A stretch of DNA of 6,119 nt from Candidatus Melainabacteria bacterium (GTDB taxonomy: Bacteria; Cyanobacteriota; Vampirovibrionia; Obscuribacterales; Obscuribacteraceae): positions 1-6,119 of the forward strand of contig JACMKL010000083.1 in the NCBI GenBank assembly GCA_014380105.1. The letters are read 5' to 3'. Position numbers and translations under genes: made by a program. This document shows positions 1-5,743 of this stretch, piece after piece. Below the pieces are notes generated by a model that was not told the DNA's origin, made no database searches, and saw only the letters and a program-made list of their open reading frames with translations. The first letter of the stretch is position 1. Each line of letters begins with the position of its first letter.

Positions 1-8
1 CAGCATTT

Positions 9-1463
9 TTAATCGCTGCCAATAATTTTGGCAAGTCTCCTGATGCCTTCTCTTATTTGAGATGGTTTCAGACTTCCAAAGCCGAGTACAAATTCATTCG
101 GTTTAGGTTTTCCTAAATAGAAGTTTTTGGTGTCGGTCAGAGCAATGCCATCCACCGCGGCTCTTTCGATAATTTCCGTGGAAGACAAAGAGGTGTCGAA
201 TTGAGCGAGCACAAAAACGCCAGAATCCTGTCCGGAAATTTTGACTCTCCCACCGAGGTGCTTTTTCAGAGACTGCAGTAATGCTGTTCTTCTTTCTGCG
301 TAAAGCAGACGCAGTTTGCGTATGTGACTATCCAGGTGCCCATCATTAATGAATTCCGCCACCGAGTCTTGCACCGAAGGCGGCAGCGTGTCGCCAGCTA
401 AACTATGAGCGCGCGCATATAGTGCCACCAGAGACGGTGGTACGATTAAATAGCCAATTCCTAAGGACGGCATCATAATTTGATTGAGTGTTCCTGCATA
501 AATGACCGATTCATGCTTGTCCAGGCTCATCAGCGCGGGAATAGGTTTTCCTTGCCCATGATATTCGCTATCATAATCGTCTTCCAAAATGATCGCAGCA
601 TTGGTTTGAGCCCAATCAAGCAAAGCCTGGCGGCGAGCCAGTGTCATCGTGTACCCGGTGGGAAACTGGTGAGAGGGCGTGACATAAATCAAGCGCGTAT
701 TTTTGTTTGTGCGAAACTGTGCAGTTTTAATACCATCCTCGTCAACTGCTCCTCCTACAATTTTTGCGCCGTAGGCTGAAAAAATTTCTCTGGCGCGGTG
801 ATAGCCAGGCTCTTCGATAATGGCTGTGTCACCATCATCTAGCTGCATGCGCGCGACCAAATCAATCGCTTGATGTAAGCCATTGACTATAATTACTTGC
901 TCTTTTGTACAGTGCAGGCCTCGGTATTTCTCGACTAAGAGCGCTATCGCTGCGCGTAAATTTTCCTGACCGATTGAAGTTGTAGGCTCTCCATGTGAAA
1001 ACGTTTGATTGTCACGAGCATTCCGTCCCAGTATGCGCGCCCACGTATCATGGGGAAATTGATCAAGTGCTGGTCTCCAGCAATAGAACGCTATGTCCGG
1101 CGTTTGGCGAGTTTCACTCAAAGCTTCGCCGGTCTTTTCCGTTCTGAGCTGTTTCTCCAAATGTTTGCCGAATTTTGAAACCCGCACTCTTATTTTTGGT
1201 TTGCCCGCTGCCTTTCGTACGTTTGCAGATACAAAAGTGCCGGAGCCGTGTTTGAGAAAAAGAAAGCCCTCTTGCTGTAGCTGCTCCAGGCTTTTGGCGA
1301 CTGTTGGACGGGAAATTTTGAGTGTTTCGGCAAGCTCTCGAGAAGATGGAATACGCTTACCCGCGGGAAGACTTCCGTCCAAAATGAGCTGCTTCAGTTG
1401 TTGATACAACTGCTGGCTGAGGTCAATATTTGATTTGCGATTCAGGGCAATCTTGAGGGACAT
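9..1463 (-). CDS. MocR/PdxR-type GntR-family regulator lacking the PLP lysine
   Basis: The 484-residue protein has the full MocR layout. A GntR winged helix-turn-helix lies at about residues 10-78 (PAGKRIPSSRELAETLKIS, then SRPTVAKSLEQLQQEGF and a GSGTFVS wing). A linker of about 45 residues follows, then a fold-type I aminotransferase-like domain to the end. Family signatures in that domain are EEPGYHRAR, VTPSHQFPTGYTMTLARR and EDDYDSEY (residues 294-301). In characterised members (GabR, PdxR) PLP forms a Schiff base with the lysine of a GTFSK motif. Here the motif reads GTLNQIMMPSLGIGY, with Gln328 (codon 480-482) in the lysine position. The spacing from Tyr297 to Gln328 is 31 residues, as between Tyr281 and Lys312 of GabR. 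The usual Ser is Asn327 and the usual Arg of the LRLGY motif is Gly335. Asp295 and Tyr297 are kept. Length is normal and the frame intact, so this looks like a functional regulator that cannot bind PLP covalently. Targets are unknown; it is divergent from the kinase gene. The ATG at 1461-1463 has no clear Shine-Dalgarno. The stop lies eight bases from the window edge. Confidence 0.93.
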   Translation of the reverse strand: MSLKIALNRKSNIDLSQQLYQQLKQLILDGSLPAGKRIPSSRELAETLKISRPTVAKSLEQLQQEGFLFLKHGSGTFVSANVRKAAGKPKIRVRVSKFGKHLEKQLRTEKTGEALSETRQTPDIAFYCWRPALDQFPHDTWARILGRNARDNQTFSHGEPTTSIGQENLRAAIALLVEKYRGLHCTKEQVIIVNGLHQAIDLVARMQLDDGDTAIIEEPGYHRAREIFSAYGAKIVGGAVDEDGIKTAQFRTNKNTRLIYVTPSHQFPTGYTMTLARRQALLDWAQTNAAIILEDDYDSEYHGQGKPIPALMSLDKHESVIYAGTLNQIMMPSLGIGYLIVPPSLVALYARAHSLAGDTLPPSVQDSVAEFINDGHLDSHIRKLRLLYAERRTALLQSLKKHLGGRVKISGQDSGVFVLAQFDTSLSSTEIIERAAVDGIALTDTKNFYLGKPKPNEFVLGFGSLKPSQIREGIRRLAKIIGSD

Positions 1464-1502
1464 CGGTTGCTTTTATAGAAACAGCTGTGAAGCAAGTATT
1501 AT
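1464..1502. promoter_or_regulatory. Divergent promoter/operator region between regulator and kinase
   Basis: Only 39 bases separate the two divergent start codons, so both promoters and any operator must sit here or run into the coding ends. On the minus strand a perfect TATAAT lies at 1498-1503, which would start the regulator transcript about 25-30 bases before its ATG; no good -35 box stands at the right spacing. On the plus strand TTGAGG (1453-1458) and TATAGA (1474-1479) are 15 bases apart, a weak candidate for the kinase. Two symmetric elements are seen: an inverted repeat TTGCTT (1467-1472) / AAGCAA (1490-1495), and an 8-base palindrome ACAGCTGT (1481-1488) with a different centre. GntR-family regulators commonly bind short symmetric or repeated sites near their own promoter, so self-regulation is plausible. 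This is inferred from position and symmetry only. Confidence 0.35.
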
Positions 1503-3338
1503 ATGTTGGTGGACCAAGGATTTCGCTTCGTGCAACCGAAACTCAAGTTATCTCACCAATTGCTCTTGCTGGTTATTGTGCCGGTCGTCATAGAGCTGAT
1601 AATTGGCGGAGTTATGTACGCTTTCGTCAGCCAGTCTGCAAAAGATTTTAAACGCGAAGAAAAATTTAGGCTTTTGGTTCGCAAAATCAACGAAGTTCGC
1701 TCGGATTTTTTGTTTGCGTTTCAAGCAAGCAATGAATATGTCATGTCGCATGACCTTAAGTATTTTAAGGAACAAGCTGTGCTGACCAGCACTGCAAAAG
1801 CTAGAAACAATCTGCGTATCATTTCAGATTTGATCAAAGATGACGCGATCGGCAGTAAGCGACTGAAGCTAGTAAGCATACTGGCAGAGCAGACAAAGCA
1901 AAACACTGATGCGTTCTTTTTAGCATGGGAAAGAAATGACGAGTTTGGATATTTGGAAGCCGGCGCGAGAGTGAAGTCGCTTGCCGGACGTATGTCTGAG
2001 CAGCTAAATATCTTGATTCAGGAACAGCAGGATTTGCAAGATAAAGCTGCTGGTGAAGCCAATGAATTCAGGACTTTTTATGGTCGCTTGATGCTTCTCT
2101 TTGTAGCAATACCAGCGATTCTACTTCTGGCATTCGCTTTTGTAATCAGTCAAAGAATTTCTTCTCGATTTGGTATTCTCACTGACAATGCGCAACGTCT
2201 GGCCGCTGGGATGCCGCTCAACGAGCCAATTGCAGGTGGCGACGAAATGGCGATGCTCGATATGGAATTTCGTCGCATGTCTTCGGAGCTCGAAAATGCC
2301 CTTCGCAAGCAGCGTGTAATTGTTGATTATGCAGCTGACGTCATCTGCTCGCTAAATTCGTCGAGCGTTTTTTCAGAAGTAAGTACCGCTGCCAGCACCA
2401 TGTGGGGCTACAGTCCGGAAGAACTCGTCGGCATGCGCTTTGCCTCGATTATATTTCCGGATGATTTGAAGCACACTATAAATTGTTTGGAAGAGGCTCA
2501 ACATCATGCTATTGAGACATTCGATAATCGTGTGATGCGAAAAGATGGTGCGCTTGTCGACACGCGTTGGTCTGTACGTTTTGTCGAACAGGAGCGCTCA
2601 ATGGTTTGTGTTGCGCATGATGTGTCGCAGCGCAAACAGCTTGAGCGCATGAAGCAGGAATTCGTAGCGATCGTCAGTCATGATTTGAGGTCGCCTCTTA
2701 CGTCGATCAATTTGCGTCTGAATACTCTGGCAAGCGGCATGCACGGAGAATTACCGGCAGATGCTAATCGCATCATCAATAATGTCACCGGCAGCGTGAA
2801 GCGTTTAATCGGCTTAATCAATGACTTGCTCGATATTGAAAAACTGGATTCAGGCTCCTGGGATATGCGGTTTCGCAAGGAGTCTTTGCTTGAAACTTTT
2901 AAAAATTCAGCAGAGTCTGTTCTTGCCCTCAGTGAAAGTAAGCGCATCAAAGTCATCCTGCCTGAGCAAGATTTGATGGTTAACGCCGACCATGAACGTT
3001 TGACACAAGTGATTACCAATATTATTTCCAATTCCATCAAGTTTTCTCCTGAAGATACTGAAGTTGTGCTTAGCGCTGAGTCCGATGGCGAGTGGCTTGA
3101 AGTTCGAATCAAAGACAATGGCCCGGGCATTTTGGAAGAAGAGCGCGCCACAATTTTTGACCGTTTTAAACAGTCGAAACGCGAGGCTGGGCGCAAATCT
3201 GGTAGCGGATTGGGATTGGCAATTTGTGCCTCAATTATTCGTGAGCACGGTGGAACAATTGGTGTCGACAGTGAGAATGGCGAAGGCAGTACGTTTTGGT
3301 TTCGTATTCCGACGAATCAGACTTTACCTTTGGCGTAA
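1503..3338 (+). CDS. Membrane sensor histidine kinase (helical sensor, HAMP, PAS, HisKA, HATPase)
   Basis: The 611-residue inner-membrane kinase would autophosphorylate on histidine and pass phosphate to a response regulator not present here. Domains in order: TM1 about 20-42; a mostly helical extracytoplasmic segment of about 150 residues resembling CHASE3-type sensors (43-195); TM2 about 196-217; HAMP about 218-270; PAS about 272-380 (WGYSPEELVGMRF, then RKDGALVDTRWSVRF); HisKA with the H-box SHDLRSPL, phospho-acceptor His393; N-box with Asn510 (ISNSIKFS); G1 box DNGPGI (538-543); F-box FDRFKQS; G2 box GSGLGL (567-572). All catalytic boxes are intact, so it should be active. The input is unknown. 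The ATG at 1503 has no clear Shine-Dalgarno. A GTG at 1530 preceded by AAGGA gives a start nine residues later and puts TM1 close to the N-terminus, as is usual for such kinases; either start keeps every domain. It may be transcribed together with the small genes downstream, since no clear terminator follows. Confidence 0.95.
   Translation: MLVDQGFRFVQPKLKLSHQLLLLVIVPVVIELIIGGVMYAFVSQSAKDFKREEKFRLLVRKINEVRSDFLFAFQASNEYVMSHDLKYFKEQAVLTSTAKARNNLRIISDLIKDDAIGSKRLKLVSILAEQTKQNTDAFFLAWERNDEFGYLEAGARVKSLAGRMSEQLNILIQEQQDLQDKAAGEANEFRTFYGRLMLLFVAIPAILLLAFAFVISQRISSRFGILTDNAQRLAAGMPLNEPIAGGDEMAMLDMEFRRMSSELENALRKQRVIVDYAADVICSLNSSSVFSEVSTAASTMWGYSPEELVGMRFASIIFPDDLKHTINCLEEAQHHAIETFDNRVMRKDGALVDTRWSVRFVEQERSMVCVAHDVSQRKQLERMKQEFVAIVSHDLRSPLTSINLRLNTLASGMHGELPADANRIINNVTGSVKRLIGLINDLLDIEKLDSGSWDMRFRKESLLETFKNSAESVLALSESKRIKVILPEQDLMVNADHERLTQVITNIISNSIKFSPEDTEVVLSAESDGEWLEVRIKDNGPGILEEERATIFDRFKQSKREAGRKSGSGLGLAICASIIREHGGTIGVDSENGEGSTFWFRIPTNQTLPLA
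1516..1520 (+). promoter_or_regulatory. Possible Shine-Dalgarno for an alternative GTG start of the kinase
   Basis: AAGGA lies nine bases before a GTG (1530-1532) in the kinase frame. The annotated ATG at 1503 lacks a comparable site. If the GTG is used, the protein has 602 residues and the upstream regulatory region grows from 39 to 66 bases, which would relieve the very tight divergent spacing. Confidence 0.35.
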
Positions 3339-3353
3339 GCAAATTTTGTGCAG

Positions 3354-3452
3354 ATGGCGGACGCAGAAAACTACCAAATCGTAGGAGATGATTTCGAGTA
3401 CCTCAAGGCATCTGAAATCGAGCGAGATCATTGTGGCAATTCCCAGAAATAG
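3354..3452 (+). CDS. Possible 32-residue acidic small protein
   Basis: An ATG 15 bases after the kinase stop opens a 32-codon frame ending in TAG. The product begins MADAENYQIVGDDFEYLK and is acidic and hydrophilic, with one cysteine and no membrane segment or signal peptide. I do not recognise it. In favour: it lies in the gap between two same-strand genes and its composition is protein-like. Against: there is no convincing Shine-Dalgarno before the ATG, open frames this short arise by chance, and the stretch 3390-3419 also carries a short inverted repeat (GATTTC / GAAATC). It may be a small kinase-associated peptide, or simply untranslated spacer. Confidence 0.2.
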   Translation: MADAENYQIVGDDFEYLKASEIERDHCGNSQK

Positions 3453-3506
3453 TTTGATGGATTCCGGTTTCAGTGGTAGTTTGATAAAGGTACAAGGACG
3501 AATAGC

Positions 3507-3920
3507 ATGAAAATAAAACCCGTGTTGCTTGCTTTCAGTTTGCTGTTGTTTTGGACTGTTGAAACTGAAGGACGAACTCAATTCACCCGAAGTATTTACG
3601 GCCATTCAGTAAGAACTGCGATATTGAAATCTTGTGGAGTAATGAAGACAAACGCTAACGGAACCAACAGCTTTGTTTCAAATCCTAATCCGCCGTCGCT
3701 AGTTGAAAAGCCAGTTAGTTGCAAATTGATTCTAAACTCTTCTGGAGAAATCATCGAAGTAGCCATTCTCAAAACCTCCGGGAGCAGTTCCATTGACCAA
3801 GCTGCAGTCGCAATTATCCGCAAAGCTGCTCCTTACAAACTAGATTCTGCAGACCAAAAGCCTCTCGAAGTCTCATTTACAATTTCGGACGTTTGGGTGT
3901 CACCATTAGATAGCAATTAA
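3507..3920 (+). CDS. Secreted protein with stand-alone TonB C-terminal-like domain
   Basis: The 137-residue protein has a short basic start (MKIK) and a hydrophobic core at about residues 6-18, followed by a polar stretch: a probable signal peptide cleaved around residues 20-23, with no lipobox cysteine. The C-terminal half, about 70-132, has the TonB_C pattern: a first strand CKLILNSSGEI (72-82), then VAILKTSGSSSIDQAA, the helix AVAIIRKAAPYKL (100-112) and a final strand PLEVSFTI. True TonB has an N-terminal membrane anchor that engages ExbB/ExbD and a long proline-rich linker; both are absent, so this is probably a periplasmic binding or scaffold domain rather than an energy transducer. Two cysteines remain in the mature chain (43, 72) and could form a disulfide. 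AAGGA at 3494-3498, eight bases before the ATG, supports the start. It lies 168 bases after the kinase. The partner is unknown. Confidence 0.8.
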   Translation: MKIKPVLLAFSLLLFWTVETEGRTQFTRSIYGHSVRTAILKSCGVMKTNANGTNSFVSNPNPPSLVEKPVSCKLILNSSGEIIEVAILKTSGSSSIDQAAVAIIRKAAPYKLDSADQKPLEVSFTISDVWVSPLDSN

Positions 3921-3958
3921 AGACCCTTTTGGAACGTCGCACTGCCTTCACCCAAAAT

Positions 3959-3973
3959 CTAAGTCTGACTTAG
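3959..3973. terminator. Perfect 15-base palindrome after the TonB-C-like gene; weak terminator or operator
   Basis: CTAAGTC-T-GACTTAG is a perfect inverted repeat around a single T, 38 bases after the stop codon. Flanking AAAT (3955-3958) and ATTT (3977-3980) would add pairs after a three-base bulge. As RNA it would form a short A/U-rich stem of about five or six pairs followed by CUAAUUU, which is weak for an intrinsic terminator. The perfect dyad could equally be a protein-binding site. The position after a gene favours a terminator role; the near-absent loop favours a DNA operator. Confidence 0.35.
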
Positions 3974-4080
3974 CTAATTTCGAATGAATCGCCAATGCCG
4001 ACCAGTTGCAAAAACTGCTGGCGTACTCATGCGCGGTTAACCTAAATAGGCACTTTGTGTTCAGTTGTTAAGTGGGTTAG

Positions 4081-4266
4081 CTTCGCGAGCGCGGGCTTGC
4101 GTTACTTGGCGAAGGCGGCAACTTCGATGTTGAGCGCATTTTAAGACAAGTAATCCCCCGCCTTTCACGTGCGTGTAAGTTTCCGAAATATCTGGCAGAA
4201 ACAAACCAGGCTAGGTTCTTGCAAATCTGTTCAAAACGGCAAGAATGCAAGCTTCATAGAGTTTGA
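4081..4266 (+). pseudogene. Orphan open frame without start codon, possible gene fragment
   Basis: After a TAG at 4078-4080 this frame stays open for 61 codons to TGA at 4264-4266. It reads like protein (GEGGNFDVERILRQVIPRL in the first half, then a Lys/Arg/Cys-rich stretch). No ATG or GTG occurs in the frame and the only TTG is near its end, so it cannot be a normal gene as it stands. I do not recognise the family. Its left edge includes a hairpin with a seven-pair stem and four-base loop (4084-4090 / 4095-4101), so the GC-rich part may instead be a structured RNA or spacer. It may be a remnant of a decayed gene; chance remains a real possibility. Confidence 0.2.
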
Positions 4267-4415
4267 TTAGAGATAGTTCTGGAGAAATCAGACACGTCTT
4301 TGTGTCAGGAAAAGATATCTCCGTTTTCATTCTTTCTCCCATTTATCAAAACCGCTCCCAACTTCCAGAGCTTAATCAGTTTTTCTTTCCACGCATTCAT
4401 GTGCGCGGGAGAAAC
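4263..4415 (+). pseudogene. Probable frameshifted relic of a second TonB-C-like gene
   Basis: A 14-base stretch (4277-4290) is identical to positions 3740-3753 inside the neighbouring TonB-C-like gene, in the equivalent place of the domain: it encodes SSGEI in both, within DSSGEIRHVFVSGK here and NSSGEIIEVAILKTSG there. Further on, in the next frame, 4342-4400 reads FIKTAPNFQSLISFSFHAF, which fits the end of a TonB_C domain (compare IRKAAPYKL followed by PLEVSFTI). The distance between the two landmarks is 64 bases here against 75 in the intact gene, so the copy has lost its reading frame. The frame before the first landmark is also interrupted by stops (for example TAG at 4257-4259), and no start or signal peptide can be recovered. 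It was probably a tandem paralog. The match is short, so this is tentative. Confidence 0.35.
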
Positions 4416-4500
4416 GCTGGTTTTTTTGATGAATGTAAAAGGTGAATCGGAGAGGTCTCGAAATAGTCATCCGCCGGTTAAACGAATGCCAAATCCGGCC

Positions 4501-4505
4501 AGGAG
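4501..4505 (+). promoter_or_regulatory. Shine-Dalgarno that fixes the start of the TPM-like gene
   Basis: AGGAG is followed by eight bases and the ATG at 4514-4516, an ideal arrangement. The same frame is open back to a GTG at 4442, but that would place 24 charged, polar residues before the signal peptide. The ATG at 4514 begins directly with the signal peptide and is the true start. Confidence 0.85.
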
Positions 4506-4513
4506 AATCAAGT

Positions 4514-5689
4514 ATGAGAAAGTTGTTTAGCGCTCTGCCGCTCCTTATCCTGTTGGTTTTCGGCATGGTTGGTCAGGCTTCCGCTCAGTCGAGTTGGTTG
4601 CCCAGCTACAGTGCGTCGGAAAGGGTCTACGTCGCTCCCGGCGTCGACAATTCCCTGCGCAGTGCCTTCGAATCCTCCTCTGTTGCCGCCGACATTCGCC
4701 AGCAGGCTGCCGTTCATAACCTCAACGTCCTCGTTGTGGTCACGGTTTCCGGCGACGATGCAGGCACTGACGCCCGTCAGTCCGGACCCGTCCTCGTGCG
4801 CAAGCTCTGGGATTCCTGGATTGCCACTTCGGGTTTCAGCAAGGAGCGCGTCCTGGTCATTCTTTTGACCGGTGATGGTCAGCAGATTACTTCCGTTGGC
4901 GTACGCGCTGGTGATTATCTCAACCGCCAGGGCATCGTTCGCAATACCATGTCTGACCAGAATGGTCCGGTCATTCCCGTTTTGCGCGCCAACCTGTCCA
5001 GCAACCCCTCTGCCGTACCTGCGGGTATCGTGGAGCGCGTCAATGCGATCGTCACCGCGAAGGTTGGCACTGCCGCTCCGGTCAATTCCGGTGACAGTGG
5101 CACGCCCGTCTCACCGCCCTCTTCTTCAACTTCTTCAGAAGGAAACAGCTCCATGTCCCTCGGAACTATTTTGCTCATCGTCGCAGGCGGTGTAGTGCTC
5201 TTCCTCGTCATTCGCGCCATCGCCAAGTCCGGCTCTTCGTCGAGTTCTTCGACGCCGGCCGACACTGGCTTCCAGGCGCGCCTCGATGCCGAGCGTCGCG
5301 CTCGCGCTGCCATTACTGCGCGTTATTCGGTTCCTGCGACTGGCGCCTCAACGCCGGCTGGCACGACCGACCCGCATGCGACCAACAGCCCCGGTGGTAG
5401 CAATGGCGTCAACACAGCGCTTGCTGTCGGTGCCGGCGTGGTTGCGGGCAGCGTGATTGCCGACCAGGTGCGTCGTCGCAATGACGAAGAGGAAGCTGAC
5501 CGTCGTCGTCGCGAAGACACCACAACCACGACCACCACGTCCGATTCCGGCTCTGTGGCGCCTGTGATTGCGGCGTCGTGCAGCAGCACCAGCAGCGGTT
5601 CTTCGTGCAGCAGCTCGAGTGGTTCGAGCTGTGGCGGTGGTGGTTCGAGCTGCGGCGGTGGCGGTTCGAGCTGCGGTGGTGGGAGCTAG
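4514..5689 (+). CDS. Secreted, membrane-anchored TPM-like protein with Cys/Gly/Ser tail
   Basis: The 391-residue envelope protein starts with a classic signal peptide (MRKLF, hydrophobic core, cleavage after ASA at residue 24). Residues about 30-190 resemble a TPM domain: strand NVLVVVTVSG, helix VRKLWDSWIATSGF, strand RVLVILLTGDGQQITSVGV, then helices to about 190. TPM domains occur in exported or membrane proteins; some act as phosphatases or in photosystem assembly, so no reaction can be assigned. A Ser/Pro-rich linker follows, then a transmembrane helix at about 216-233, a Ser-rich stretch, an Arg/Ala-rich helix, a small-residue segment AVGAGVVAGSVIADQV (302-317) that could be a glycine-zipper hairpin, a charged RRRNDEEEADRRRRED run and seven threonines. 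The last 36 residues are Cys/Ser/Gly only, bar one Thr, with cysteines at 356, 365, 373, 380 and 387. Ordinary TPM proteins often end in a Gly-rich tail, usually with Phe rather than Cys. G+C is far higher than in the genes to the left. Probably in one operon with the next gene. Confidence 0.85.
   Translation: MRKLFSALPLLILLVFGMVGQASAQSSWLPSYSASERVYVAPGVDNSLRSAFESSSVAADIRQQAAVHNLNVLVVVTVSGDDAGTDARQSGPVLVRKLWDSWIATSGFSKERVLVILLTGDGQQITSVGVRAGDYLNRQGIVRNTMSDQNGPVIPVLRANLSSNPSAVPAGIVERVNAIVTAKVGTAAPVNSGDSGTPVSPPSSSTSSEGNSSMSLGTILLIVAGGVVLFLVIRAIAKSGSSSSSSTPADTGFQARLDAERRARAAITARYSVPATGASTPAGTTDPHATNSPGGSNGVNTALAVGAGVVAGSVIADQVRRRNDEEEADRRRREDTTTTTTTSDSGSVAPVIAASCSSTSSGSSCSSSSGSSCGGGGSSCGGGGSSCGGGS
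5621..5683 (+). repeat. Three 21-base tandem repeats encoding GSSCGGG units
   Basis: Three exact-length 21-base units (5621-5641, 5642-5662, 5663-5683) start GGTTCGAGCTG and differ only at third codon positions. Each encodes Gly-Ser-Ser-Cys-Gly-Gly-Gly; the gene then ends with Ser and the stop. All differences are synonymous, so the peptide unit is being kept while the DNA drifts. Looser versions of the unit (Ser replacing Gly) precede it from about 5570, suggesting outward growth of the tail by unit duplication. Confidence 0.9.
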
Positions 5690-5743
5690 TCGCTCCAAGC
5701 CGCAATTCTGAACTGGAAATCCCCAAACCAGAGGGATACTCAT

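Larger units (their letters stand above)
3921..4513. other. Long intergenic region with no intact gene
   Basis: Nearly 600 bases separate the TonB-C-like gene from the TPM-like gene, and no frame here gives a complete convincing protein. Contents seen: a 15-base palindrome just after the TonB-C gene, a hairpin at 4084-4101, an open frame without a start codon (4081-4266), a probable TonB-C gene relic (about 4263-4415), a run of seven T (4421-4427) not directly preceded by a stable stem, and the ribosome binding site of the next gene at its end. The promoter of the TPM-like gene should lie in the last 150 bases, but I find no pair of -35 and -10 boxes with acceptable spacing. Base composition changes across this region. 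Confidence 0.6.

Noticed and set aside
2678..3196. A 172-codon open frame on the minus strand inside the kinase gene
   Set aside because: It lies opposite the HisKA/HATPase domains, whose motifs are intact on the plus strand; the reverse reading is Ser/Arg/Leu-rich with no recognisable motif.
3450..3485. Nine-base direct repeat TAGTTTGAT, copies 27 bases apart (3450-3458 and 3477-3485)
   Set aside because: It is short and A/T-rich with no third copy or link to a promoter; likely chance, though it sits just before the TonB-C-like gene.
4389..4427. Intrinsic terminator from an imperfect stem (4389-4395 / 4402-4408) and a T run (4421-4427)
   Set aside because: The stem has a mismatch and the T run starts 12 bases after it, too far for intrinsic termination.
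4442..4513. Upstream extension of the TPM-like gene to a GTG at 4442
   Set aside because: It would put 24 polar residues before a clear signal peptide, and an ideal AGGAG precedes the ATG at 4514.
5400..5580. Reading the Arg/Glu run, poly-Thr and small-residue segment of the TPM-like protein as a frameshift artefact
   Set aside because: Frame, codon bias and third-position G+C continue unchanged into the repeat-encoded tail, so the low complexity is real.
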